Source: an uncultured Parabacteroides sp. (GTDB taxonomy: Bacteria; Bacteroidota; Bacteroidia; Bacteroidales; Tannerellaceae). Taken from it: a stretch of 42,304 nucleotides of DNA. Of this stretch, positions 16,669 through 26,797 are shown one piece after another (positions within the stretch are counted from its first letter, which is position 1; each line of letters begins with the position of its first letter). The position numbers and the translations under genes are program-made. The stretch spans positions 1-42,304 of the forward strand of contig CALUZV010000029.1 of NCBI GenBank assembly GCA_944325345.1, given 5' to 3'. The notes below the pieces were generated by a model. It was not told the origin of the DNA. It saw only the letters and a list, made by a program, of their open reading frames with translations, and searched no databases.

Positions 16669-17880
16669 TTAAGATACTAATCGTCTAATAGCAGCGACTA
16701 ATTTTGGAGGGAAATAATAGAATAAATACTTTATATAACGTTTTGCCTTTTGTCTTGGATTTTGAGATCTATGAAGGATCCGAATTGTAGAACTCAGTGG
16801 AAGATTTCTATCAGATAAACTATCCAATAATTTGCGACGTATAACTTCATTCGGCTGATAAATTCTTCCATAACTTTGATATGGTAAAAAGTCCCTATAT
16901 AAATGTTCTTGATATTCTATCCTATCCAAAATCGATTCAAACAAAGCTCTTCCTCGTTTTGTATTAAGACTAACTGCTGATACACCTTCGATATTCATCG
17001 CATATTTCTTTCCCCAAAAATCTCCCAAACGAATATCAGCATACGCCATCGTACTACGAAGTTTACAATCAGCGCAAGCCACATTCAATATCTGATCAGA
17101 GAAGAATAGTTCATAAAATTCATCCTTTCTAGGTGAACTAATAAAAGCCTTAACTCCCTGTACTACTACTACGTAAAAATTACCCCAGCCCTTCACTTTA
17201 TCACGGAATGAAACAGCATCAATTCTCGGTTTCTGAATTATAGATTTCACTTCTTCTATATACTTCTGCCAAGCATATATTGAAGGACAACCATGACAAT
17301 ATAAGTCCACTAAGACAAATTTCTCCCGCAATTTCCGAAAACTAAGATACCGACTTATCGCATATATCTGACAGGGAGTACCAAATACAGCATACCGCTG
17401 ATGCAAACAGTGTTGTACTAATTCTTTAAAAGCTGGAAATGTAAATGATTGTATATATTTTGAACCCCTAAAAATATCCGTTTCCTTTGCATTAGAAGCG
17501 ACAGCATGAAATGCTACATCCTCTTTGTTATCATAAGCAACTCCTATGCATTGATATCCCTCTTGGATTAACTGTTTAGCCAATATGTCTGCAATCCCCC
17601 CCGAAGTTACTTCGTTAAGTAGAGCTTTATCTCGAACCGAGGCGGCATAAAGAGGCATATCATCCAACTCTAGTAAAGAGGTCTGCTCTACTTCTTCATC
17701 GTATTTATAACAAACCTTTTTACATAAGCCACAATCTATACAAAGTGAATTTTCTATATATGGACGATAAAAACCATCACCATCCAAACGGATCGTTATA
17801 GCACCCTTCGGGCAAACAGCTGCACACATTTGACAGCTTGTACATGAATGCACTATGCTGGGATCTGCAATATTATTCAT
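16669..17880 (-). CDS. FrhB-type (F420 hydrogenase beta-like) Fe-S oxidoreductase, copy 1
   Basis: The product is 403 aa. Two N-terminal [4Fe-4S] ferredoxin motifs (CTSCQMCAAVCP, then CIDCGLCKKVC) are followed by the coenzyme F420 hydrogenase/dehydrogenase beta-subunit domain with further Cys near residue 270 (VACADCKLR). Bacteroidetes lack F420, so the electron carrier is probably a flavin or ferredoxin; that is inference. Members of this family occur in capsule loci beside pyruvyl-transferase-like proteins, as here. It overlaps the start side of the pyruvyl transferase gene by 8 nt. The exact reaction is unknown. Confidence 0.85.
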   Translation of the reverse strand: MNNIADPSIVHSCTSCQMCAAVCPKGAITIRLDGDGFYRPYIENSLCIDCGLCKKVCYKYDEEVEQTSLLELDDMPLYAASVRDKALLNEVTSGGIADILAKQLIQEGYQCIGVAYDNKEDVAFHAVASNAKETDIFRGSKYIQSFTFPAFKELVQHCLHQRYAVFGTPCQIYAISRYLSFRKLREKFVLVDLYCHGCPSIYAWQKYIEEVKSIIQKPRIDAVSFRDKVKGWGNFYVVVVQGVKAFISSPRKDEFYELFFSDQILNVACADCKLRSTMAYADIRLGDFWGKKYAMNIEGVSAVSLNTKRGRALFESILDRIEYQEHLYRDFLPYQSYGRIYQPNEVIRRKLLDSLSDRNLPLSSTIRILHRSQNPRQKAKRYIKYLFYYFPPKLVAAIRRLVS

Positions 17881-18976
17881 TGCTTAACTTTATCAAATCG
17901 TTCAAGAATGACATTGATTCTTTTCTTCGCCTTTCTACTTCCTGATTAACATTTAACCAATCTATTTTCTGTTCAAAAATTGATTGCAGTATCGTCAAAT
18001 GGAAATCCGAAATCATCCTATTAGACAAACTATACTCATCCAATAAATTATATAGCTTATTATAATTGCTTGCCCTTGTCTTTACCACAAAAGATGAATT
18101 GGTTATGATTGACATAACACACCCATGAAAAGTATCAGTAACAATGCCGTCCGCAAACCGAAAAAATTTCAATAAATCAATTGGATCAACATTTAGATTA
18201 TAATCACACCAAGCATGATAGAAACCCGGAGACACAAGTTTTAAACCCTTAAGTTTAGCATACGCTCTTATTGCTTTCAATTCCTCAGCTTCATTCATTC
18301 GATTATCATACGCATATACCAACAAATAAGGAGGCAACTTAGGTCTCCTCGTATTTGCAATTTCCTTCTGATAGCCATATAAGATTACTGGATCACATAC
18401 CAGAACAGGCTTTATTCCAGTCAATTCTTGTATAACCATCTGACTATTTAGATCTCGAACAGACACTTTTTTCATTGCCCGCAAACCACTCGAAACAAAA
18501 GCCTCACAATGACGGAATTTTACATCATCAATGGTTGTTGGCCCAAAACTTCCTGCATACGCAAAAACATTATTTGAAGGCAAGGCATGACCAAAAAACA
18601 CAGGAGTTGGGCCTGTATGCAAAGCAAAAACTTCATCACTACCCACAATCACTGCACTTAAAGAATCTATTTTGCTATAATACGCGCCAATCAGTTCATT
18701 TTGAATCTTAAAACTATTCAATATCCTACGCTTCTTTATATTAAAAACAGTCTTCTTAAAACCCATCTGAAATAAATACGTCAAATAGAATCCTATAGAT
18801 TTTATAGAAACATTATACTTTGATTTTAATTCAATCCCTAAAAAATCATAGTTCTTATCAAACTGCAAAGCCTTAGCCTCGATTCCCTTCTGGGTTAGAA
18901 CTCTAATCAAAGCCGTCAGCTGAAGTATGGCACCATGATTATGCACATCATAATGTGTTATTATTCCGAATTGCAT
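17873..18976 (-). CDS. Polysaccharide pyruvyl transferase family protein, copy 1
   Basis: The 367-aa protein has the WcaK/CsaB-family pattern: an N-terminal GIITHYDVHNHGAILQ, the central VIVGSDEVFAL and YAGSFGP, SVRDLNSQ, CDPVILY, and DTFHGCVMSI near the C-terminus. Family members transfer pyruvate from phosphoenolpyruvate as a ketal onto a sugar, though many capsule-locus members are unproven. It is paired with the FrhB-type gene through an 8-nt overlap, so the two proteins probably act together. A homologous pair lies at 22866-25270. Confidence 0.85.
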   Translation of the reverse strand: MQFGIITHYDVHNHGAILQLTALIRVLTQKGIEAKALQFDKNYDFLGIELKSKYNVSIKSIGFYLTYLFQMGFKKTVFNIKKRRILNSFKIQNELIGAYYSKIDSLSAVIVGSDEVFALHTGPTPVFFGHALPSNNVFAYAGSFGPTTIDDVKFRHCEAFVSSGLRAMKKVSVRDLNSQMVIQELTGIKPVLVCDPVILYGYQKEIANTRRPKLPPYLLVYAYDNRMNEAEELKAIRAYAKLKGLKLVSPGFYHAWCDYNLNVDPIDLLKFFRFADGIVTDTFHGCVMSIITNSSFVVKTRASNYNKLYNLLDEYSLSNRMISDFHLTILQSIFEQKIDWLNVNQEVERRRKESMSFLNDLIKLSNE

Positions 18977-18985
18977 ATTTACATT

Positions 18986-20140
18986 TTATAGTTTTTCATT
19001 ATACTCATTCCACATTTTATCATATAAACGCATATAAGAAATAGCCATAGTCTTTGCAGAAAAGCGATTACAAACATCCAAGCTAATTTCTTTCATTTCT
19101 TGTTGCTTTACAGTATTTACAGCCAAAATCATTTTATCAGCCAATTCTGATACATTTCCTGGAGCAAATTGCAACTGAGCCAATTGAGGATATAAAGCAG
19201 AGAACTCATTAAAAGGTCCTATCTTAGAACTTATTACCGGAGTTCCAGCCATCAGAGATTCAATATAATTCAATCCAAAACCTTCTGAATGCGATGCGCA
19301 AATAGAAAAATCAGCAACTTTCAAATAATCAAATACATTAAAAACATATCCCCGAAATTCTATATTACTATTTCCTTCCGACAGTGATTTACACTTATCC
19401 ATTAAAGGCCCCATTCCAAGGAAAATTAATCGCATATTCATTCTTGACTCATGCTTGGAAGCTAATCTAAAAGCCTTTATTATCGTTTCTGGATCTTTCC
19501 TTTTAGACAATGCTCCAACAACTAAAAAGATTAAATCAGACTTCTCCAACTTCAAAGAAGTATATAAGGTATCTTCCGTAGATTTACCAATAGAATCTAA
19601 AACCTCAACACCATTGTATATAACAAGAACATTCTTATTACTAGTCAGTTTATTATTATAGAATTCACAAACTGTCTTAGATATTGCAGCACAGTAATCT
19701 ATAGACTGCAAAGATTTCAAATATCTAAGATTCATCCAGTTACCAACAAAAAAGCCTTTAGATAAGGGATAATCTTCCTTTGATATACAATGCAATGTTT
19801 CTACTTTAGGCACTCTATATTTTAATAGAGAGGCAACTAATACAGGATGATAACCATGCATATGAATCACATCTGGTGCAATCTCTAATAACAATAAGTC
19901 CAACTTCTTGGCTACAGTATATGTTCTTAATTCTAAAGACCAAAAAGACAAATTCATTTCATAAATATCCACATCCAACTCAAGGAATTTATCAGTGATA
20001 CTTCTATTTATATCATCCTGCATAAATTTAATAATAATAGGCTTGTAATGGTTACGATCCAAATTTTGAATAATATTTCTAAGTACATTCACAGGACCAG
20101 ATTGCCTTAGTTGGTTTATTAGATATACTATCTTTAACAT
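18986..20140 (-). CDS. GT4 family glycosyltransferase
   Basis: The 384-aa GT-B fold enzyme has an N-terminal Rossmann half (KIVYLINQLRQSGPVNVLRN) and a C-terminal half with the GT4 donor-binding motif EGFGLNYIESLMAGTPVISS (E-x7-E type). It transfers a sugar from a nucleotide donor with retention of configuration during capsule repeat assembly. It lies 9 nt upstream of the pyruvyl transferase gene in the operon. Confidence 0.9.
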   Translation of the reverse strand: MLKIVYLINQLRQSGPVNVLRNIIQNLDRNHYKPIIIKFMQDDINRSITDKFLELDVDIYEMNLSFWSLELRTYTVAKKLDLLLLEIAPDVIHMHGYHPVLVASLLKYRVPKVETLHCISKEDYPLSKGFFVGNWMNLRYLKSLQSIDYCAAISKTVCEFYNNKLTSNKNVLVIYNGVEVLDSIGKSTEDTLYTSLKLEKSDLIFLVVGALSKRKDPETIIKAFRLASKHESRMNMRLIFLGMGPLMDKCKSLSEGNSNIEFRGYVFNVFDYLKVADFSICASHSEGFGLNYIESLMAGTPVISSKIGPFNEFSALYPQLAQLQFAPGNVSELADKMILAVNTVKQQEMKEISLDVCNRFSAKTMAISYMRLYDKMWNEYNEKL

Positions 20141-20152
20141 ATTCTATATACT

Positions 20153-21148
20153 CTATCTATTATAAATTCTATTTCTCAATGATTTTAATTTATTAGTAAC
20201 ACAACAAATTACATAAGATAATGCAGGATGTAATACAGAAGATAATAAAACTAATCGATACAAAGGTGAAAGAGATGCCTTTGAGATATAAATACTCAAG
20301 TCAGGATATAGCGAAGTATACTTTTTCAAATCACTATAATTATCAGAATGATAAATAAGACTTGCTTTTATTGATAACTTAAAGGATATATAAGCATATA
20401 ACACATCTTTATCAGGACTATTATTCTGGTAAAAATCATCCATATAAGCAACCAAATCCAGCATATTCTTCTGAGAAGAAACCGACAAAACAGTACAATA
20501 ACTATTCTGATTAGTCTGATTGTAATGATAAAAGGGAGTTGATATATGGCATCCTGTATGTGCATAAAATAATAATCGAAAGACTACAGATACATCTTCT
20601 AGCATATTCAACCCCGCCCAATATGTGATATTATATTCAGTAAACAGAGAGCGACGAAATAGTTTAATCCAAGTACCACCATGATTCTTCCCTAATAAAA
20701 TAGATATCATATATTCCTTAGGCGTACTATATGGAATTTGTTTACGGACAATCGTTCTCTTTTTGTATTCAACAAAATAATCACAGCTCACTACATCGCA
20801 ATCATTTTGTAAAGCAGAATACATTAAGGTCTCAACCATATTCTCTTCTATCCAATCATCGCTATCCACAGTCAATACATATAACCCAGATGCAGCATTA
20901 ATAGCCGTTTGGCGGCTTACGGCAAGACCTCTATTTCTATCATGGGTCAAAATATGCACAGATTGCTTTCTATTAGGATAAAACTCTAATACCTTCTTAA
21001 GCAGCTCCACACTTTTATCTGGCGAACAATCATCAACAAAAATATATTCAATTTCACTATACGTTTGTGAAAATAGAGAATGCGCACAACGTGTCATATA
21101 CTTTTCCACATTATATATAGGGACTAATATTGAAACCAAACCTATCAT
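20153..21148 (-). CDS. GT2 family glycosyltransferase
   Basis: The 331-aa protein begins MIGLVSILVPIYNVEKYM and contains FVDDCSPDKSVELL and the DxD motif TVDSDDWIEENM, the hallmarks of GT2. A start at ATG 21148 puts the GT2 core at the very N-terminus and leaves 4 nt after the polymerase stop. ATG 21172 would add eight residues and overlap the polymerase, so it is less likely. It adds a sugar in the capsule repeat; specificity is unknown. Confidence 0.88.
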   Translation of the reverse strand: MIGLVSILVPIYNVEKYMTRCAHSLFSQTYSEIEYIFVDDCSPDKSVELLKKVLEFYPNRKQSVHILTHDRNRGLAVSRQTAINAASGLYVLTVDSDDWIEENMVETLMYSALQNDCDVVSCDYFVEYKKRTIVRKQIPYSTPKEYMISILLGKNHGGTWIKLFRRSLFTEYNITYWAGLNMLEDVSVVFRLLFYAHTGCHISTPFYHYNQTNQNSYCTVLSVSSQKNMLDLVAYMDDFYQNNSPDKDVLYAYISFKLSIKASLIYHSDNYSDLKKYTSLYPDLSIYISKASLSPLYRLVLLSSVLHPALSYVICCVTNKLKSLRNRIYNR

Positions 21149-21152
21149 ATCA

Positions 21153-22208
21153 CTATCTATTAAATAAATCAAATCGCATTTGATAATTCTGATCCCACAC
21201 AGAATTCATAAGGAAGCAAACAAATACAAATATTATCAAGAAAAAGACTATTCTATTCACAGGATATTTAAGACCATATTTATAAACAGGAAGAAGCAAA
21301 ACTATATACATAAAGAAATATTCATACATTCTTCTATACACCTGAAATGTATAAAATATATTATATACACATATAGAAAAGAGAAAAAGATTCAAAAAGA
21401 ACAACACATTATCGTTTTTCTCTTTCTCTCTAATACACTTATACAAAAACAACAAAATAAGAGCTATAGAATTGTATACATATCGTAATAGTCCACTACC
21501 AATCCCTGCAGAAAAACTATCGGTATCATATTCATAGGCTCTATTCGTAAATGAAATAAGCTGACCGACCCATGGTGATAAAACATTAAGCACATAATTC
21601 ATAACAGGCGTTCCATACAACAAAGTAGCTAAAAGTAATATCACCCAAATAGATTTATTTATTCTCCTATAGAATAACGGAATAATTAAAGCAATCAGAG
21701 CTGAATAATGGAACAAGATGGCAAATAAAACAGCGATACAATAATAAAAGTATTTCTTTTGCAAAATATAACAAGAGGCAAAAAACACAATAGACATTGC
21801 CACATATTGGCGAACAGTATTAAATGATGTATCAAGCAATGGAGTAGCACAAAACACCACAAATGCATCACATATGTTTATACACATTCGTCTGATCCCT
21901 GCATAAAACCCTCCTATTATCAACACAGACGTCAATAAAGTCCACCCCACAAAAGAAAAATTTGCTTTATGCAACATAATATCAAAAACACTCCAAGCTG
22001 GTTCTATAATTGACAAATAATTATCAATGTCTCGCATATAAATTATTTCATAATTCTCATAATCCACCCCTACATTATAACGGAAACCTGAAAGTATTAT
22101 CATCCCTAACAAAACTATAGAGACAAGAATATGAATCTTATCATTTTTAAAAAAAGATAATACAATCCATATAAAGATGATTACTAAATAAAAAATAGGC
22201 ATAAACAC
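21153..22208 (-). CDS. EpsG-like capsule polymerase (Wzy)
   Basis: This is a very hydrophobic 351-aa protein with about ten membrane segments. GFRYNVGVDYENY near residue 42 and FNTVRQYVAMSI match the EpsG/Wzy pattern of R-x-x-VG-D-Y and RQ-x-x-A. EpsG-type proteins polymerise lipid-linked repeat units at the outer face of the inner membrane. It is the only intact polymerase candidate in the locus; remains of a second lie directly upstream. It is strongly AT-rich, like its neighbours. Confidence 0.83.
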   Translation of the reverse strand: MFMPIFYLVIIFIWIVLSFFKNDKIHILVSIVLLGMIILSGFRYNVGVDYENYEIIYMRDIDNYLSIIEPAWSVFDIMLHKANFSFVGWTLLTSVLIIGGFYAGIRRMCINICDAFVVFCATPLLDTSFNTVRQYVAMSIVFFASCYILQKKYFYYCIAVLFAILFHYSALIALIIPLFYRRINKSIWVILLLATLLYGTPVMNYVLNVLSPWVGQLISFTNRAYEYDTDSFSAGIGSGLLRYVYNSIALILLFLYKCIREKEKNDNVLFFLNLFLFSICVYNIFYTFQVYRRMYEYFFMYIVLLLPVYKYGLKYPVNRIVFFLIIFVFVCFLMNSVWDQNYQMRFDLFNR

Positions 22209-22298
22209 ATATTCATTATCAAGATTATAAAAATATCACATAACATAATAAGGCTACCAACAAGTCTAAAATTCCATACATTTTCTCTCTTCATCATA

Positions 22299-22821
22299 CT
22301 ATAAGAAAGCATACGTCGCTTCCGTTCTAAATCCAAAATATATAAAATAAAATAGTAGTGATAAGAAATATATTAGAAATAACATACACCAATCATTCTT
22401 CGTAAGGTGCTATTAGTAGTTAATGTCTTTTTATATACATTTAAAACTATCACATAACATATTGCTGTTAGTATAAATCTTAACAATTTTAAAATTAATC
22501 CAATCACAGAAGCTCCGAACACGCATAATAAAAATATTATTCAACTATTTACAAGAGAATTAAACTAAAGTTAATTGCTTCATCAAAAGACTGATAAGCA
22601 TACACTTTAAGTCACTCATAATATCTATATTGATTTCCAAACGAGAAATAAAACATAGACAATAAGCCCATAAATACAGCTAAGAATATCAAGGCATAAT
22701 ACTTTCCATCATAGATCTTCCCCCAAATAAAAAACAAAGAGAAAAACGGGAATAATATAAACGAGATAAGAAGTATAATAAAATCTCGCTTTTCTTCATT
22801 TCCATATATATTAATTCTCAT
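22299..22821 (-). pseudogene. Decayed EpsG-type polymerase
   Basis: An open start encodes 69 aa (MRINIYGNEEKRDF to GNQYRYYE) resembling the N-terminus of another capsule polymerase class, with FMGLLSMFYFSFGNQYRYYE where intact members have a GDLYRHY-like motif. A TGA at 22612-22614 stops it. The same frame then continues LKVYAYQSFDEAINFSLILL before a second stop. Another frame resumes across about 22373-22543 (VIGLILKLLRFILTAICYV), and a third segment down to 22299 reads YFIYFGFRTEATYAFL. Several stops and frame changes show a gene in decay, perhaps replaced by the intact polymerase at 21153-22208. The 90 bases below 22299 hold nothing recognisable. Confidence 0.72.
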
Positions 22822-22865
22822 AACAAAGCCTAATAATTCTATAGTGGCTATTCTATATTTTCAAG

Positions 22866-24071
22866 TTAAAACAAAATCTTTCTCAATTCATCACTTATAG
22901 CCTGATTTCCATTCTTCCGTACAATGTATTTCCATAATACAGGATCTGGAGTAATTGTACCTTTCAAATATTTTCGACAACACTTTCTATTTTCTGCTAA
23001 TACACTATCAACTCTTATCCAATCAATATTGTCCGCTAAAATACTCCCCAATATCTTCTTATCTTCCCCAACACATCTTTCCTCCACCTCCAACTGCCTC
23101 AACAACGAACTTACCTTTTCTTCATTAGTAACCGTAGCCTTCTTCCTCACCAGCGTTACAAACTTCCTCCCCGTTATTATCGAAAATATCGTCCCATGAA
23201 ACGTATCCGTTACCACATATTCCGCACCTTTAAACCATCCCAACACATCAAACGGTGTCTCCGGTATGATTGCTTCATCGCACCAATCATATCTACAGAA
23301 TATGGATATCAGTTTTAGTTTATGCTCCTTTGCAAAAGATGTTATCTCCTTTATTTCCATTTTATCATTTATCCGTCCTTGATAGGAATATATTACCATG
23401 TATTTCTCCGGATAATTGACTTTCCTTTCTGCTATTTCCTTCTCATACCCATATATCAGCACCGGATCCAAATGCATCTCCGCCTTAATCCCTGTCAGCT
23501 TCTCCACTATATCATACGAATTCTGGTCTCTTACCGAAATTGCCGCCATCGTTTTCATCGTCTCGCCAATCTCTTTATCTATACCCAACTGAACCAATTG
23601 TTCATATCGGGTATGTCCAAATGAACCTGCGTAGGATACTACTTTCTTTGCATTTAATACTCTGCCATATAGTTGCAAGGTATATCCCCACGGAGCAGGC
23701 TGACAGCAATTAAATACTTCATCGCTGCCGATTACAACTAAATCAAATTCTTTGGGGGCTGCTTTATCTAATTCCAATATTGGGAAACAATCCTCTATAC
23801 TCTTCTTAAGTCTTTTGGAAAATTTCCTATCCCGAATCTTCTGGAACAGCAATCCGGTAAATATAATCTGCAATAGCCTTTTCAATTTATGCCATTTACT
23901 TTGGCTCTTTGAATATTCAAATCCAGGCAACTCTCGTCCTTTTTCTATATCAATAAAATAAACTTCATCTGCCCCATTCTGTAACAGCAATTGCTTCAAA
24001 GCATACGCCTGCAAGAATGAACCATAGTTTATTACTCGTTGCATCGAAAGGATACCTACTATCTTTCCCAT
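22866..24071 (-). CDS. Polysaccharide pyruvyl transferase family protein, copy 2
   Basis: The 401-aa product shares the copy-1 architecture: GILSMQRVINYGSFLQAYALKQ at the N-terminus, LVVIGSDEVFNC, YAGSFGH, SVRDQNSY, DPVLIYG, and VTDTFHGTIFSI. ATG 24071 (MGKIVGILS) was chosen over 24116 because it gives the normal family N-terminus and a 13-nt overlap with the upstream oxidoreductase gene. Sequence identity to copy 1 is clearly partial, so this is an old duplication or a separate import. It probably modifies a different sugar or position. Confidence 0.83.
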   Translation of the reverse strand: MGKIVGILSMQRVINYGSFLQAYALKQLLLQNGADEVYFIDIEKGRELPGFEYSKSQSKWHKLKRLLQIIFTGLLFQKIRDRKFSKRLKKSIEDCFPILELDKAAPKEFDLVVIGSDEVFNCCQPAPWGYTLQLYGRVLNAKKVVSYAGSFGHTRYEQLVQLGIDKEIGETMKTMAAISVRDQNSYDIVEKLTGIKAEMHLDPVLIYGYEKEIAERKVNYPEKYMVIYSYQGRINDKMEIKEITSFAKEHKLKLISIFCRYDWCDEAIIPETPFDVLGWFKGAEYVVTDTFHGTIFSIITGRKFVTLVRKKATVTNEEKVSSLLRQLEVEERCVGEDKKILGSILADNIDWIRVDSVLAENRKCCRKYLKGTITPDPVLWKYIVRKNGNQAISDELRKILF

Positions 24072-25270
24072 TTTATTATTCTGATTATTTTGTTTATTAC
24101 TCGTTTCGGCAAACATGCTATTTTGTATAAACGAACCGTAGTTTTAGAGATATGAAACAATGACTTTCCTTCTCGCAATTGTTCGATTATTCGTTTGCGG
24201 ATATAAGGCATCGGTGGTGATTTCCGCATCTGGCCTTCCATCACGACTTCTGCCGTTCGCTTTTCAAAAACACAGTATTCTTGCATTTCCTTTATCAAGG
24301 CTTTTCCTTTTTCTGTCAATGCCAATACCGCACTTACGCCGTCTTCATTTTCCTTATAAGCCTTTCCCCACAGGTCGCCGATCCGGATATCCGCCGACGA
24401 TGAGGACATTTTGTATTTGCAATTCTTGTAGCAAGCCTTTCCGAGGCAGGCGTTTCCCAAAAAGAATTGGTAAAACAGGTCGCCTGTGCTCAGGCGGGAA
24501 AAATAGTGGTAACTTTTTTTTCCCCGCATTAACATTGCGTAACTATCATGCCAGTTTATCTTTTCTCCTCCGTCCTCGCCTTCGATTCCCATACTCCACG
24601 AATCGTGCCAACCCGTCTGTTTGTTCCGCCACGATACGTAAGTCAATTTGCCCGTAAGCTTTTCAACCTCCTTCACATATTGTTTCCAAACCCACATGGA
24701 CGGAACACCATGACAAAAGAAATCCATCAGAACGAAATGGTCTTCAATCCGCAATTTCCGGATATAACGACGCATCGAATCTATCTGGCAAGGCGTGCCG
24801 GTTACCAAAAACTTGTCTTTCCGATTCAATTCCTTAAAACCGGACAACGTATAACTCTGGATATATTTGGAACCGATGCTCGGAATATAGGCTTCCACCG
24901 TATCCGCCATATAATGTTCCGCCCTGTTCGCATCACAATCATAACGGACACCGCAAGCCTTATACCCTTGACTTATCAAATACTTTCCGATTTCAAAACC
25001 AATTCCTCCGGATGAACATTTCCGACGAACCGCATTATCCTTGCTCCAAGCCGCATAATATTCAATATCATTTGCCTTCAATGCCACTTCCTTATCCACG
25101 AAAGAGCAAACCGACAAACACAAACCGCATTCCGTACAACGCGACGTGTCCTTTATCCGAGGCTCATAAAAACCTTCCGGATTAAGTTCGATATCGATTA
25201 TCTTGGGAGGACAGATGGTGGCGCAGACGCCACAGCCGTAGCAAGAGTGTAAAGATGAGATGTTTTTCAT
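24059..25270 (-). CDS. FrhB-type Fe-S oxidoreductase, copy 2
   Basis: The product is 403 aa, the same length as copy 1. Two ferredoxin motifs lie at the N-terminus (CYGCGVCATICPPK, CTECGLCLSVC), with the GGIGFEIGKYLISQGY and GTPCQIDSMRRYI blocks of the FrhB domain and a later Cys cluster (CLGKACYKNCKYKMSS). It overlaps the flippase gene by 4 nt and the pyruvyl transferase gene by 13 nt, so all three are translationally coupled. Base composition here is less AT-rich than in copy 1, suggesting a separate origin. Confidence 0.84.
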   Translation of the reverse strand: MKNISSLHSCYGCGVCATICPPKIIDIELNPEGFYEPRIKDTSRCTECGLCLSVCSFVDKEVALKANDIEYYAAWSKDNAVRRKCSSGGIGFEIGKYLISQGYKACGVRYDCDANRAEHYMADTVEAYIPSIGSKYIQSYTLSGFKELNRKDKFLVTGTPCQIDSMRRYIRKLRIEDHFVLMDFFCHGVPSMWVWKQYVKEVEKLTGKLTYVSWRNKQTGWHDSWSMGIEGEDGGEKINWHDSYAMLMRGKKSYHYFSRLSTGDLFYQFFLGNACLGKACYKNCKYKMSSSSADIRIGDLWGKAYKENEDGVSAVLALTEKGKALIKEMQEYCVFEKRTAEVVMEGQMRKSPPMPYIRKRIIEQLREGKSLFHISKTTVRLYKIACLPKRVINKIIRIIKWER

Positions 25271-26790
25271 CTATTCAATTTTCTTCGAATTATATTCTGG
25301 ACATATACTTTCTCTGCTTTTGTAAAACCGACAAAGAAAGTTACAGTTAATACGCAAAATATGGATACTATCGTTGTTATTACAAATCCTTGCCATGAAG
25401 GATAGAGCTTATTAATAAATAAAGGTATCGGCGTTGACAAGATCGCTACTAAAAGAGATATGCCTAATACTTCTTTCATATATTGCCAAACCGGGAAAGC
25501 AATTCGTCTTTTTAAATATCCTATTCGCGCAATATAGGTAATCAGATTTACCAAAACTCGAATAACCAAAACACTTTCCGGTTTTAATCCGCAATACAAG
25601 ACTAAATACCCTAATGGTAGATTTAATAATATCAGAAAGCTCATCAATATTTGATAATTCCGAATATTCCCCATAGCTTGTACTGATATCCATAAGGGTG
25701 CGGATATTGCGTCTATCATTAAAAATATCAAGATAAGCTGGGTAAATGGTACGGCATATTCCGGAACTTCTTTCAACCAAATGGATAAGACAAAATCGCA
25801 CTTCAACAAAAAGGGCAAAGAAATAATAAACAATAAAAAGAAAGAGAACTTGGATGCTTGAAATATCAATCTTTCAAAATATGCTTTATCACCAGCCGCA
25901 TACGATTTTACAATCTGCGGATTAAAGGCTACCTGAAAATTAGAAACAAAGCTATAAACCGCATGGCTCACTTGATTAGCAATCCCCATCGCTGCATTCA
26001 CCGTTACCCCGCAAAATATATTCAGCAATATATTCAATCCTTGCTGTGCTCCAACATTCGCCGCACTCCCAAACAAGCTCCACCCGGAAAAGCTCATCAA
26101 TTTCTTATATAAGGTTTTGTCCCAAAAGAAGGAATACCGACTGATATTGAAATTACGGTTACATGCTATCTTATAAGCATAACAGACAGCTACTGTAACC
26201 AAAAACATCAATATGGAATAAAGTATCAGTTTATCGAATCCCCCTATTGACAATAAAAATACAATCAACAATTTTAATATCACTTCCAATATGCTTATAT
26301 AGGCATAAAAGGACATCCGCTCGTATGCAATAATACAAGCATTATAAGGTACTCGGATTATCTGAACGCAAGTCGTTAAAATAGAAAATTGATAACACCA
26401 GACGGCGGCATTCATTCTTCCGTCTGGGATATTCATTTGGGTTAAAAGGAACCATAATCCAATAGTTTCAGCCAAAAGCAAAACCAATAACGCAATGCTG
26501 ATATGAGCCGTCATGCTCATACTAAATACCCGTCCGACTTCTTTTAAATCATTCCTTCCTAATTCAAAATTCAAAAAGCGTTGGGTCGCCGTCGCCATCG
26601 CATTATTAATGAACGAAAACAAGACTACGACCCCACCAACAATATTATAAATCCCAAAGTCCTCCACCCCCAGCACTTCCAACACGACGCGGGACGTATA
26701 TAACGTAACCGCCATGATCAGAAGCATACGGATGTAGAGCATCGCCGTATTCTTCGCTATGCGCTTGCTATTTTCGGAAGTAGAAGACAT
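25267..26790 (-). CDS. Capsule repeat-unit flippase (Wzx-type, MOP superfamily)
   Basis: The 507-aa membrane protein has about 12-14 hydrophobic helices and the N-terminal pattern KNTAMLYIRMLLIMAVTLYTSRVVLEVLG typical of lipopolysaccharide/capsule flippases of Bacteroidetes. It moves the undecaprenyl-linked repeat unit from the cytoplasmic to the periplasmic side for polymerisation. It follows the TIR gene by 7 nt and overlaps the oxidoreductase gene by 4 nt. Confidence 0.9.
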   Translation of the reverse strand: MSSTSENSKRIAKNTAMLYIRMLLIMAVTLYTSRVVLEVLGVEDFGIYNIVGGVVVLFSFINNAMATATQRFLNFELGRNDLKEVGRVFSMSMTAHISIALLVLLLAETIGLWFLLTQMNIPDGRMNAAVWCYQFSILTTCVQIIRVPYNACIIAYERMSFYAYISILEVILKLLIVFLLSIGGFDKLILYSILMFLVTVAVCYAYKIACNRNFNISRYSFFWDKTLYKKLMSFSGWSLFGSAANVGAQQGLNILLNIFCGVTVNAAMGIANQVSHAVYSFVSNFQVAFNPQIVKSYAAGDKAYFERLIFQASKFSFFLLFIISLPFLLKCDFVLSIWLKEVPEYAVPFTQLILIFLMIDAISAPLWISVQAMGNIRNYQILMSFLILLNLPLGYLVLYCGLKPESVLVIRVLVNLITYIARIGYLKRRIAFPVWQYMKEVLGISLLVAILSTPIPLFINKLYPSWQGFVITTIVSIFCVLTVTFFVGFTKAEKVYVQNIIRRKLNR

Positions 26791-26797
26791 TTTTATC

